Of a DNA stretch of 21,606 nucleotides, positions 7,889 to 15,233 are shown one piece after another. The stretch lies in contig CAYRSH010000027.1 of assembly GCA_964426895.1 (NCBI GenBank), forward strand, positions 1 through 21,606, given 5' to 3'. The notes beneath the pieces are model-generated. The model was given only the letters and a program-made list of their open reading frames with translations, was not told the DNA's origin and did no database searches. Each line of letters starts with the position of its first letter. Within the stretch, counting starts at the first letter, position 1. The DNA comes from Caldipriscus sp964426895. GTDB taxonomy: Bacteria; Hydrothermota; Hydrothermia; LBFQ01. Made by a program: the position numbers and the translations under genes.

Positions 7889-8256
7889 GCCAAAACCTCC
7901 TTTTTTGCGCATTCGCTACACAAACCGTATATGTATATGTCCATCTTTTCCACTTTGAAACCGACAAGTTTAAGGGGGAACATTATGTCTATGTCAAAAA
8001 TTCTGCCACAATCCCTACACTTAAAATGGGCGTGGTTATCGTAGTTTAAGTCGTATCTGGCCTTAGTTTCTCCTTCTATATGTAGTTCCGTTATTTCACC
8101 CCTTTCAACCATCTCCTTTAATGTCCTGTAGATGGTTGATAAACTTATTTCAGGAATCACCCTTTTGGCCAAATCGTATATCTCCAAAGCCGTTGGGTGA
8201 TTCCTGTGCTCCCTTAAAATTTGCAGTATGGTTTCCCTTTGTTTTGTCATCCTCAT
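7885..8256 (-). CDS. Fur-family metal-dependent transcriptional regulator, PerR-like
   Basis: A 123-residue repressor. Winged-helix part: MTKQRETILQILREH, HPTALEIYDLAK and STIYRTLKEM. Metal part: RYDLNYDNHAHFKC with H75 and H77, structural zinc cysteines C80/C83 (CRDC) and C113/C116 (CSEC). At the position that tends to separate peroxide-sensing PerR (Asp) from Fur (Glu) it has D88 (RIFDID), so PerR-like is preferred but not proven. It is first gene of a six-gene operon. A TATAAT 8 bases before ATG implies a leaderless mRNA. Confidence 0.9.
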   Translation of the reverse strand: MRMTKQRETILQILREHRNHPTALEIYDLAKRVIPEISLSTIYRTLKEMVERGEITELHIEGETKARYDLNYDNHAHFKCRDCGRIFDIDIMFPLKLVGFKVEKMDIYIYGLCSECAKKEVLA

Positions 8257-8264
8257 AGCCTAAG

Positions 8265-8270
8265 ATTATA
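8265..8270 (-). promoter_or_regulatory. -10 box for the fur-rpmE-SPOR-NYN-queA-mltG operon
   Basis: TATAAT (8270..8265), in CCTTATAATC, lies 8 bases before the ATG, placing the start site at or next to the start codon. No good -35 is seen. The 105-base stretch between the kinase stop and this start holds no gene. Confidence 0.55.
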
Positions 8271-8361
8271 AGGCCGTTTAATGGATGAGAACTTATAAGG
8301 GATTTTGATTTTTAAAATATACCAAACCTTTTTCACATTTCATTACCTTTGTATCAAGATA

Positions 8362-9453
8362 TTATAAGGTTGAAATATTTTTATATGGAATGCAAAGCGT
8401 TATTATGGTCTCAAAGAAAGGGTCGCTTTTTTCTATAAAAACCGTTCCCCTGTGTATATCCGCAATCTTTTTAACGAGCATTAAGCCCACACCCCAACCC
8501 CTTTGCTTTGTTGAAAACGATTTTTTGAAGGCCATCTTTTGTTCGTTTTTGGAAAAACCTTTGCCGTTATCAACTATTGATATGCAAACCCTGTTTTTAA
8601 CGATTTTTACCTTAACCTTTATTTTATCAGCCCCCGCCTCAACGGAATTTTTAATCATGTTTTCAACGGCCCATCCCAAAAGTTCCGCATCCCCCTTTAC
8701 CGTTATTATACCCTCCCCTATGAATGTAATGTTTGCGGAATTCCGATACCTTTCGGCCATATCCTTTACAACACCTTCAACAACTTTAACAACATCTATA
8801 TCCTCCAATATTAAAGTTCCCCCCAGTTTTGAAAATCTCCTTAAAACCGAGGATAACCTCTCCAAATCCTTTTTTATACCCTTCCTCGCATCCTCGGGTA
8901 TGTTTTCCTTGACGATTTCATACCATCCGTAAAGGGATGAAACGGGGGTTGCGAGTTGGTGCGCCAAACCCTTGGCAAAACCCATCCAGAATTCCGCCTG
9001 TTCGTACCTTATGGAAAAATAAAAGGAATAGATTATCAAGAATATCAAAATCGCCATACCACCATAAAGGATAAAGGTAATCATTCGCAATACCCTCGTA
9101 TAGGCCGGATAATCGTATTTAAGTTCCCCGATTTTTTTGTCGTAATACATTATATCCTCCTTAAACCTCAGTTTGTGTATATCTTCCTCGCTTACATTTT
9201 TATAAGCCCTAACCTTTCCATCGTTGTCAATAATGGCAACGGGAAAATCAATACCACTTATAACTTCTTGGAGTTTTGAATAGGTTTCCTCATATGTTAA
9301 GGATGAGACGAGGAGGGAGGATATCAAAATGGAAAGGGATTTTGAACTCTCCTTGGAATTCTTTTCAAGTTTTGAAACCGCCCAAAGGGATAAAAACATA
9401 CCCGAAAAAACGAATATCCCAAGGATAAACAAACCTACGACCCTTAAACTCAT
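8362..9453 (-). CDS. Two-membrane-helix sensor histidine kinase
   Basis: A 363-residue sensor kinase from the ATG at 9453, chosen because it overlaps the CheB stop as ATGA; a TTG 15 bases upstream is less likely. A membrane helix at about 5-25, an extracytoplasmic region of about 100 residues, a second helix at about 125-147, a HisKA-like H box GLAHQLATPVSS (H165), N box NMIKNSVEA (N265), G1 DNGKGF (295-300) and G2 GWGVGLML (319-324). All catalytic boxes are intact. It follows cheB directly, so it probably phosphorylates that receiver. The signal sensed is unknown. Confidence 0.92.
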   Translation of the reverse strand: MSLRVVGLFILGIFVFSGMFLSLWAVSKLEKNSKESSKSLSILISSLLVSSLTYEETYSKLQEVISGIDFPVAIIDNDGKVRAYKNVSEEDIHKLRFKEDIMYYDKKIGELKYDYPAYTRVLRMITFILYGGMAILIFLIIYSFYFSIRYEQAEFWMGFAKGLAHQLATPVSSLYGWYEIVKENIPEDARKGIKKDLERLSSVLRRFSKLGGTLILEDIDVVKVVEGVVKDMAERYRNSANITFIGEGIITVKGDAELLGWAVENMIKNSVEAGADKIKVKVKIVKNRVCISIVDNGKGFSKNEQKMAFKKSFSTKQRGWGVGLMLVKKIADIHRGTVFIEKSDPFFETIITLCIPYKNISTL

Positions 9454-10370
9454 CCAAAAACCCCCCAATCTTCCAAGTGTTTTATTATACCTTCATCCGT
9501 TAAGAATTCATCTGCTATTCCCACAACCGCCGAAGGCATACCCCATACCGGTGCAACCCTTTTGTCCTGAGCCAAAACCTTACCGTTAAAATTTTTAATT
9601 TCCATGGCGCCCTTTTGTCCATCCTTACCGATACCGCTTAAAATTATCCCAAGGGTTTTATCTTTGAAGAATTTGGCGGCAGAAGAAAAGAGTATATCAA
9701 CCGATGGCTTGAAAGGTGTATCGGTTTTATCTTCCTTTATCGCGTATCTTGAAACAAACCTGTAATTTGTGGATGGGTATAACAAATATTTACCAACGGA
9801 TATGGTATCACCTTCCGGATATATAACCTTTGCACCCAACCTTTCCGCAAAGGATTCCGCAAAGGATTTCTGAATGTGTAGGCATATAATCACTGGTATA
9901 TTAACCTTTTTGCTGGAAAAGATTTTTATAAGGGATTTTGGGGATCCGCTTGAAGCACCTACCACAACGATTTCGGGCTTAAATGTCTCCTTTTGAACTG
10001 TAGGAGTTTTTATCGGTTTCTTTTCTTCCGGGAACAAAACCTCACGGATAAGCCTTACAACCTTTGCCATATCCCCGGGATGTTTTGGCTTTGGTAAGAA
10101 GTCCAAAACCCCTAACTCCAAAGCCCTTAAAACCATATCCTTATCCGAGGAAAAAACCAAAACCTTCTCCGGTGGGTAGTGTTTAAGGATTTCAAACCCC
10201 TCCCCATCGGGTAGGTGTATATCCAGAATTATTAAATCCGGGTTCTCATTCAGCATTTCTATACCCTCTTTAACGCTTGAAGCCGTTAAAACCTCAAAAC
10301 CTTCCTTACTCAAAACACTTTTAACAACACCCCTTACGAATGGAGAATCATCAACGACTAAAACCCTCAC
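9450..10370 (-). CDS. cheB: CheB: receiver domain fused to protein-glutamate methylesterase
   Basis: Has 306 residues. Receiver domain 1-110 with D7, D8, phospho-acceptor D50 (LIILDIHLPDG) and K94 (FLPKPK). CheB catalytic domain about 133-306 with the triad visible: S140 in VGASSGSP, H165 in CLHIQKSFAESFAERL, D250 in SGIGKDGQKGA. In chemotaxis CheB demethylates receptor glutamates. Here no cheA, cheR, cheW or receptor gene is in view. Its neighbours are a conventional membrane kinase (downstream, ATGA) and a barrel-like protein (upstream, ATGA), which suggests a non-motility signalling system. Confidence 0.92.
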   Translation of the reverse strand: MRVLVVDDSPFVRGVVKSVLSKEGFEVLTASSVKEGIEMLNENPDLIILDIHLPDGEGFEILKHYPPEKVLVFSSDKDMVLRALELGVLDFLPKPKHPGDMAKVVRLIREVLFPEEKKPIKTPTVQKETFKPEIVVVGASSGSPKSLIKIFSSKKVNIPVIICLHIQKSFAESFAERLGAKVIYPEGDTISVGKYLLYPSTNYRFVSRYAIKEDKTDTPFKPSVDILFSSAAKFFKDKTLGIILSGIGKDGQKGAMEIKNFNGKVLAQDKRVAPVWGMPSAVVGIADEFLTDEGIIKHLEDWGVFG

Positions 10371-11224
10371 TTTGAACTACCGTTTTCCGTATCTTTTTGT
10401 TTTGTTCCCGTCTCCTTTTTTGGTTTCTTTTTCTCATCCTCCGTAGGCGTTCTATAAGCGTTTAAAAGCCAAGAATACCCCATAGCGGTTGCGTAAAAGC
10501 AGCATGTGGGTTCTTTGGCAGCCAATGTTAAAACTCCCAATGCAGTCCCTCCGGTTAGGGCTATACCCAAGTTAATAAAGGGATAGTATGTCCCATCCGC
10601 GTAAAAGTATGAACCCCCGAATTCTATCCTTAAACCATAAGGTATATCGCTCTTTTGTCCCCTAAACTTACCGGTTAGGTCTATACCAAAACTTATGTAT
10701 TGGTGTAAATTCGGTATCCTCCTTATTGCCCCGGGTATTTTAAATGTATCCGTTGATAGTAATGGGTTATAGATATAATCGCTTACCGAATACATCACCT
10801 GATATCCTATATACCAAGAGATAAACCTGTTGGTCTTCGCACCGAATATCACATCCAACTGTGGGATAAGTGTGCTCGTTGAAAAGACATCTACATAAAG
10901 TTTTGGAACAAGGGAGATGTAAGATTCGTATCTTGGGAACTTATAAACCGTCCATTTTGCATAAGGCCCGATTCCCAAAAAGGATGCACCCAAACCCACA
11001 CCCAAGTTTTTCGTTGCCCCAACGCCCGCAAAAATACCCCCGTATGGTAAAACCGCGTAGTTGTTGTATATTGCAGCATTTTTTGATTCTTGGGTTAGGT
11101 AAGCGGGGAAATTAAAGTACAGTCCGAAGTCTATCTCGCCCTGGTTTATGGGCTGGGCGGTCTGAAATGTACCAAAGAAACATCCCCAAAAGGTTAAAGG
11201 TGTTAAAACTATAAACTTCTTCAT
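10367..11224 (-). CDS. Putative outer-membrane beta-barrel protein, family not recognised
   Basis: Has 285 residues. The first about 24 (MKKFIVLTPLTFWGCFFGTFQTA) look like an export signal; WGC could be a weak lipobox but more likely TFQTA-QP is a signal peptidase site. Then Gly- and aromatic-rich alternating segments suggest beta strands of an outer-membrane protein (GGIFAGVGATKNLGVGLGAS, FISWYIGYQVMYSV). The last about 25 residues are Lys/Glu/Thr-rich (TEDEKKKPKKETG) and do not end in the aromatic residue typical of porins. First gene of the barrel-CheB-kinase operon with its own promoter. I do not recognise a named family. Confidence 0.7.
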   Translation of the reverse strand: MKKFIVLTPLTFWGCFFGTFQTAQPINQGEIDFGLYFNFPAYLTQESKNAAIYNNYAVLPYGGIFAGVGATKNLGVGLGASFLGIGPYAKWTVYKFPRYESYISLVPKLYVDVFSTSTLIPQLDVIFGAKTNRFISWYIGYQVMYSVSDYIYNPLLSTDTFKIPGAIRRIPNLHQYISFGIDLTGKFRGQKSDIPYGLRIEFGGSYFYADGTYYPFINLGIALTGGTALGVLTLAAKEPTCCFYATAMGYSWLLNAYRTPTEDEKKKPKKETGTKQKDTENGSSK

Positions 11225-11232
11225 AGTTAGGT

Positions 11233-11261
11233 ATTTTAAGGTAGCAATCTTATGCTCGCAA
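11233..11261 (-). promoter_or_regulatory. Promoter of the barrel-cheB-kinase operon
   Basis: TTGCGA (11261..11256), a 17-base spacer and TAAAAT (11238..11233), then 8 bases to the ATG. The spacing is ideal; the -35 matches the consensus at four of six. The start site would fall at the start codon. Confidence 0.5.
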
Positions 11262-11308
11262 GGGGAAATGAGAAAAATTATACCTTTACTTTTTCTATTA
11301 AGTTATAT

Positions 11309-11326
11309 TTTGCAAACGATTTGCAA
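11309..11326. promoter_or_regulatory. Candidate operator: two TTTGCAA sites 11 bases apart
   Basis: TTTGCAA occurs at 11309-11315 and 11320-11326 on the same helix face; TTGCAA is itself a palindrome. It lies between the divergent barrel and SQR-like genes. TATAAA at 11356-11361, 11 bases before the SQR ATG, may be that gene's -10. The factor is unknown. Confidence 0.35.
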
Positions 11327-11372
11327 TTTTCCGATAGTTTTATAATTTTATCGTGTATAAAATACTCATGTT

Positions 11373-12536
11373 ATGAAAACAAAGATACTAATTTTAGGAG
11401 GGGGAAGCGGGGGATTGGTATCCGCCAATAAATTGGCAAAGATCCTAAAAGACAAGGCGGAGATAATCCTCGTGGATAAAAATCCATATCACGAGTTTAT
11501 GCCGAGTTATCCGTGGGTGGCGTTGGGTTTTAAAGAGCCCGATGAGATAAGGAGACCGTTGAATTTATTGGAAAGGAGGGGTGTCAAGTTCATAAACGAT
11601 GAAGTTGTGGAAATATTACCATCCCAAAACAAGGTTTCCTTAAAAAACGCCGGGGATATAGAATACGATTATTTAATCGTTTCTCTCGGGGCAGAAATAG
11701 ATGAAGATGCATTACCGAACTTCAAAACCGAGGCTTATCACCCGTGGACGATGGAAGGTTCTTTAAAGCTGCGTGAAGCGATAAAAAACTTTAAAGGCGG
11801 AAATGTGGTAATAGGTATATCGGGAATGTATTACAGATGTCCCCCGGCACCCTTTGAAGTAGCCGGACAATTAGACTTTCTATTAAAAACCAAGGGATTA
11901 AGGGATAAAACCGAGATAACCGTATTCCACATTACGCCCGGACCCTTATCAAATATGGGCCCCGCCATAAGTTCCATTATATCGGAAATACTCACCAATA
12001 AAGGCATAAAGTTTATTGGAAACTTTGAACCCGCAAAGATAGACGCGGATTCTAAGAAGGTTATATCAAAGGATGGAAGGGAATTACCTTATGATTTATT
12101 GATAATGACACCGCCTCACAAACCCAACAGTGTGGTTGCAAAAAGCGAATTGGCGGGACCAAAGGGTTTCCCTCCCGTAGACCCTCTAACCTTCCGTTCC
12201 AAGAAGTTTAACAATGTATTTGTGATAGGGGATGTGGTAAATCCCGCTATAAACTTACCTCCCGCCGGTGTTGTGGCGCATTTTCAGGCGGAATATGTAT
12301 CAACCGAAGTAATATCGGAGATCAAGGGCGCCTATGTTGGTGAGAGTTTTTCACCGGTAGCAATGTGTATTATGGACTTTGGGGATGATGCCGTTTTGCC
12401 CATGTGCGAGTTTTCAAAAACATATATAGACCTTTCGGGACCGCCGAGTTGCGGAATCCTCGGACGCGGTAAGGAGGTTAGGCTTTTGAAGTTGGGTTTT
12501 GAGGCTATGTGGTTTGCGAGTTATTTGCCAAAATAA
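11373..12536 (+). CDS. Sulfide:quinone oxidoreductase-like FAD flavoprotein
   Basis: Has 387 residues. Dinucleotide-binding N-terminus KILILGGGSGGLVSANKLA, a second nucleotide-binding segment, and FVIGDVVNPAINLPPAGVVAHFQAE for FAD contact. YRCPPAPFE puts a Cys at 156, with others at 332, 345 and 360; C156 and C345 sit where the two essential disulfide/polysulfide cysteines lie in Aquifex SQR, while the third SQR cysteine (about 124) is absent. SQR oxidises sulfide at the membrane and passes electrons to quinone. It is somewhat short and lacks an obvious C-terminal amphipathic anchor. The DUF1641 partner 12 bases downstream supports the SQR assignment. Alternative: another pyridine nucleotide-disulfide oxidoreductase such as NDH-2 or a flavocytochrome c sulfide dehydrogenase-like enzyme. 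Confidence 0.8.
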   Translation: MKTKILILGGGSGGLVSANKLAKILKDKAEIILVDKNPYHEFMPSYPWVALGFKEPDEIRRPLNLLERRGVKFINDEVVEILPSQNKVSLKNAGDIEYDYLIVSLGAEIDEDALPNFKTEAYHPWTMEGSLKLREAIKNFKGGNVVIGISGMYYRCPPAPFEVAGQLDFLLKTKGLRDKTEITVFHITPGPLSNMGPAISSIISEILTNKGIKFIGNFEPAKIDADSKKVISKDGRELPYDLLIMTPPHKPNSVVAKSELAGPKGFPPVDPLTFRSKKFNNVFVIGDVVNPAINLPPAGVVAHFQAEYVSTEVISEIKGAYVGESFSPVAMCIMDFGDDAVLPMCEFSKTYIDLSGPPSCGILGRGKEVRLLKLGFEAMWFASYLPK

Positions 12537-12548
12537 AGGAGGTGGAAA

Positions 12549-13025
12549 ATGATGGAAACAAAAAGGGCAGAAGCTTTGGAAAGACTGATGGATTTGGCCG
12601 TTAAGATGCACGAAAACGGGACGATTGACTTTTTAGAGAATTTAAGCGAGATATCTTCGGAAGCCTTATCCTACCTGACAGATCCGAGAATCCTAAAAAT
12701 ATGGGCGAACATTGCGTATATCCTCCACTTTTTTGAACTCATGGATCCAACAATCGTATCGGTTATGGGGAACAACTTTGTAAAAGCCTTAAATGAGAAT
12801 TTAACACCCGAAACCTTCAAAAACCCACCAAGGGTGGGGTTATCGGGCCTCTTGAGAGAACTCGGAGACCCGGATGTACAAAGGGCACTCGGGTTTATAT
12901 TCTTACTCCTGAAAGCCTTGGGTAAAAGCATTGATGCATCTGGGAAGCAATTCACAGACCTTATGCAGCAGATGGAAAAGCAGTTTGAGATGATGAGGAA
13001 ACAGCGCGAGGAAATGGGTATATGA
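12549..13025 (+). CDS. DUF1641 family protein, SQR partner
   Basis: A 158-residue, mostly helical cytosolic protein with no signal peptide. The core GLSGLLRELGDPDVQRALGFIFLLLKALGK matches the DUF1641 signature (repeated LL..L.DP.V...L). The final 30 residues (QQMEKQFEMMRKQREEM) are Gln/Met/Lys-rich and likely a coiled coil. GGAGGT (12538-12543) lies 6 bases from ATG 12549, a strong site. DUF1641 genes commonly neighbour sulfide or formate oxidoreductases; the molecular function is unknown. Confidence 0.82.
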   Translation: MMETKRAEALERLMDLAVKMHENGTIDFLENLSEISSEALSYLTDPRILKIWANIAYILHFFELMDPTIVSVMGNNFVKALNENLTPETFKNPPRVGLSGLLRELGDPDVQRALGFIFLLLKALGKSIDASGKQFTDLMQQMEKQFEMMRKQREEMGI

Positions 13026-13030
13026 AAAAC

Positions 13031-13048
13031 GGGGGGCAAAAGCCCCCC
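13031..13048. terminator. Bidirectional Rho-independent terminator
   Basis: GGGGGGC-AAAA-GCCCCCC, a perfect 7-base-pair stem with a 4-base loop, lies 5 bases after the DUF1641 stop and 10 before the convergent pstS stop. Plus-strand reading gives TTATCTTTATTT; minus-strand reading gives GTTTTTC. It can serve both operons. Confidence 0.88.
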
Positions 13049-13058
13049 TTATCTTTAT

Positions 13059-14036
13059 TTATTCTTCCAATTTTAAGAGGTCGGTTATTTTAACGCCAAG
13101 TGTTGAACCTTGGCCCTTAAAGACCGAACCCGTTATCCCCTTTTCCAACCTCTTCTTAGCCAATTCGTAAACCTCATCGGGTAGGGGAATATATCCCACA
13201 TCGTCAATTAAATCTTTAACATGCGTGATGTAGTAATCCACAAATTTCTTAACATAGGGTTTTTCTGTGTAAGACTTTTTATTCACATATATGAAAATGG
13301 GCCTTGAAAGGGGCTGATATGTACCGTTTATGACATTTTCATAAGAGGGTTCAACCGGTCCGTTTCCGTTGTCTATGGGAACAGCCTTTAATTTATCCTT
13401 GTTTTGGATGTAATACGCAAAGCCGAAATAACCCAAAGCGTACTTATCGTTCGCTACCCCCATAACCAAAACATTATCATCCTCGGAAGATGTGTAATCA
13501 CCCCTACTTGCACCTTCCTTACCCACTATCGCCTCAGTAAAATAGTCAAATGTTCCGGAATCAACGCCGGCACCGAAAAGGTTTAAGGGGGCATCCGGCC
13601 AATTTTCCCTTATCTGGTTCCATTTCGTTATCTTTCCCTGGGCCTCCGGTTCCCATATCTTTTTCAATTCTTCAACCGTAAGGTAATCCACCCAATCGTT
13701 TTGGGGATTGACCACAACGGTTAAGGCGTCATAACCAATGGGTAACTCTATGAACTCTATACCGTTCTTTTTACATGTCTCCATTTCCGTCTCCTTTATC
13801 GGCCTTGAAGCATTGCTTATGTCGGTTTCTCCCCGACAGAACTTTTTAAACCCCCCACCGGTTCCCGATATTCCCACGGTTACCTTTATATCCGGATTAT
13901 CCTTTTGGAATTCGTCGGCCACGGCCTCGGTTATGGGATATACTGTGGATGAACCATCCACCTTTACTATTTTGCTCCCTCTACTTCCGGGGGAACAGGC
14001 TAATACTAAGAAAAGCGGCAAAATAAACCTTTTCAT
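13059..14036 (-). CDS. pstS: Phosphate ABC transporter substrate-binding lipoprotein PstS
   Basis: Binds phosphate in the periplasm and delivers it to PstCA. It has 325 residues. MKRFILPLFLVLACS is a lipoprotein signal with C14 as the lipidated residue. Phosphate-site segments: VDGSSTVYPITEAVA, GISGTGGGFKKFCRGETDISNASR, and GVDSGTFDYFTEA. GGGAGG lies 3 bases before ATG. It follows the porin gene by 9 bases. pstC, pstA, pstB and phoU are not in the window. Confidence 0.95.
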   Translation of the reverse strand: MKRFILPLFLVLACSPGSRGSKIVKVDGSSTVYPITEAVADEFQKDNPDIKVTVGISGTGGGFKKFCRGETDISNASRPIKETEMETCKKNGIEFIELPIGYDALTVVVNPQNDWVDYLTVEELKKIWEPEAQGKITKWNQIRENWPDAPLNLFGAGVDSGTFDYFTEAIVGKEGASRGDYTSSEDDNVLVMGVANDKYALGYFGFAYYIQNKDKLKAVPIDNGNGPVEPSYENVINGTYQPLSRPIFIYVNKKSYTEKPYVKKFVDYYITHVKDLIDDVGYIPLPDEVYELAKKRLEKGITGSVFKGQGSTLGVKITDLLKLEE

Positions 14037-14045
14037 GGTCCTCCC

Positions 14046-15041
14046 TTAAAATTTATAAAAAACTGTAAATCTTGAAATTACCGTGGGTTTGAGGTTAGAA
14101 TCGTCGCTCTTTACAACCTCAACATTGGGTGATAGGAAGACATTCTTAACCGGGGAGAATTCAAACGCGGCAAGGATGAAATGGAAACTCGTATCGGAAG
14201 GGAAATAAACATAACTCTGGCTTAATACATTGCCATTCTTGTCAAAACTCCTGTCATACCTCAATACAACCCCAAAATTCCCCATGAACTTCACCCTTAA
14301 ATAAACACTCGCTATCCTTAAATTGCTCCACTTGTCGGGATTTGAATGCCCACCCTGTGTTTGCTGTTGCGTGTAAGATGCACCAAAACCCATATACTCA
14401 TTCTTGTATGCTAAAAATACATGCCCCGTCCTTTTGTCCTTTTCCCCGAGCCTGTCCCACCAGTCTCCATATACCTCAAAGGTTAATCCTTCCATCGGTT
14501 CTATCGCTAAACTCAGCATCCCCTTCTTGTTCCTGTTATATTCGGACTTTTCACCTTCTCCATTCCCCACTACGGCATAGTACTTGAATATTCCATATCC
14601 ACCCTTTGCCCCTATCCCAAATTCCCTTGATGAACCTATCTTGTAAAGGTCATCGGGTGTCTTCTCCAAATACCTCTTTCCCCATTCCTCTTCTATTAGT
14701 TCAAATGTCGGAGATGATATTATCCCAAACATTATAGATTGTCCGCTTATTTTGTAGTTTAAGTATGCGTCTTTTACAAAGGGTATTAATTCCCCGGCCT
14801 TCTCAAATCCATAAGGCGTGTTCATCTCAAACCTTACCCTCGCGGAGAATTCCTCGGATATATCGCTGTCAAATGTTAGATATATCCGCCTTATCCAGAA
14901 GCCATTCTGGTTTTCTATCGTGCTGTCTTCCGCGGATGTGAAGTGGTAGTAGTCCCCGAACACCAGCCCGCTAAACTTCAATTCCCCACCCATGGCAAGG
15001 GTGGGAAGCAGCATTAGGAGATAGGAATAATACCTTTTCAT
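14046..15041 (-). CDS. Phosphate-selective porin (OprP/OprO-like)
   Basis: Has 331 residues. Signal peptide MKRYYSYLLMLLPTLAMGG, then ELKFSGLVFGDYYHF and FWIRRIYLTFDSDISEEFSARVRFE, the usual OprP/O N-terminal strand pattern. It ends in ...FTVFYKF, the terminal aromatic recognised by the Bam machinery. An outer-membrane channel upstream of pstS makes phosphate uptake the likely role. AAGGG is close to the ATG; TAGAAT at 15061..15056 may be its -10. Four 9-base direct repeats lie 46 bases upstream. It is a little shorter than typical OprP (about 420). Confidence 0.85.
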   Translation of the reverse strand: MKRYYSYLLMLLPTLAMGGELKFSGLVFGDYYHFTSAEDSTIENQNGFWIRRIYLTFDSDISEEFSARVRFEMNTPYGFEKAGELIPFVKDAYLNYKISGQSIMFGIISSPTFELIEEEWGKRYLEKTPDDLYKIGSSREFGIGAKGGYGIFKYYAVVGNGEGEKSEYNRNKKGMLSLAIEPMEGLTFEVYGDWWDRLGEKDKRTGHVFLAYKNEYMGFGASYTQQQTQGGHSNPDKWSNLRIASVYLRVKFMGNFGVVLRYDRSFDKNGNVLSQSYVYFPSDTSFHFILAAFEFSPVKNVFLSPNVEVVKSDDSNLKPTVISRFTVFYKF

Positions 15042-15086
15042 ACCCTTAGGTGGATATTCTACGGATGTAAGAATTTATGGGGTATT

Positions 15087-15122
15087 GTGAAACCTTTGAA
15101 ACCATTGAAACCGGTGAAACAT
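15087..15122. repeat. Four tandem 9-base repeats (TTGAAACCN), putative operator
   Basis: GTGAAACCT, TTGAAACCA, TTGAAACCG and GTGAAACAT stand head to tail with no spacing. They lie between the porin start (15041) and the TTGACA at 15128, so either promoter could be controlled. A Pho-type response-regulator site is a fair guess given the phosphate genes, but the 9-base period differs from the known 11-base Pho boxes. Confidence 0.6.
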
Positions 15123-15127
15123 TATAC

Positions 15128-15190
15128 TTGACAAATCCCTACCCAGAAGGAATAATTGAATATAATGACAGGTGAGAATAACGGGGTATA
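15128..15190 (+). promoter_or_regulatory. Second copy of the promoter/leader found at 1-95
   Basis: TTGACA (15128-15133), 17-base spacer, AATAAT (15151-15156), then AATGACAGGTGAGAATAACGGGGT. Apart from a 3-base indel and a few substitutions this matches the minus strand of 95..32, including the spacer CCCTACCCARAAGG. Both copies are followed by TTATGGGTTTA. It now drives no intact gene; a degraded coding remnant follows. Confidence 0.75.
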
Positions 15191-15192
15191 GG

Positions 15193-15221
15193 TTATGGGT
15201 TTAACCTCCTTTCGCCCATAA
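15193..15221 (+). other. Hairpin with anti-Shine-Dalgarno loop
   Basis: TTATGGG (15193-15199) pairs perfectly with CCCATAA (15215-15221). The 15-base loop contains ACCTCCTTTC, identical to the conserved 3' end of 16S rRNA. It lies about 30 bases into the transcript predicted from 15128. It may be a small RNA element or chance. A short frame ATGGGTTTA... at 15195 stops after 8 codons. Confidence 0.35.
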
Positions 15222-15233
15222 GGGTCTTGGAAA

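Noticed and set aside
7889..7912. Upstream start adding 8 residues to L31
   Set aside because: The ATG at 7888 has GGAGG at the right distance, couples with the fur stop, and gives the standard L31 N-terminus.
8361..8366. TATAAT on the minus strand at the kinase stop codon as a second fur promoter
   Set aside because: It partly consists of the TTA-TAA end of the kinase gene, has no -35 at a proper distance, and lies about 100 bases before fur.
8390..8932. 180-residue open frame antisense to the histidine kinase
   Set aside because: Shadow of the kinase catalytic domain, which is intact on the other strand; no ribosome site and no family motif.
15161..15166. TATAAT as the -10 partner of TTGACA at 15128
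   Set aside because: Spacing would be 27 bases; AATAAT at 15151-15156 gives 17, matching the paralogous copy at 1-95.
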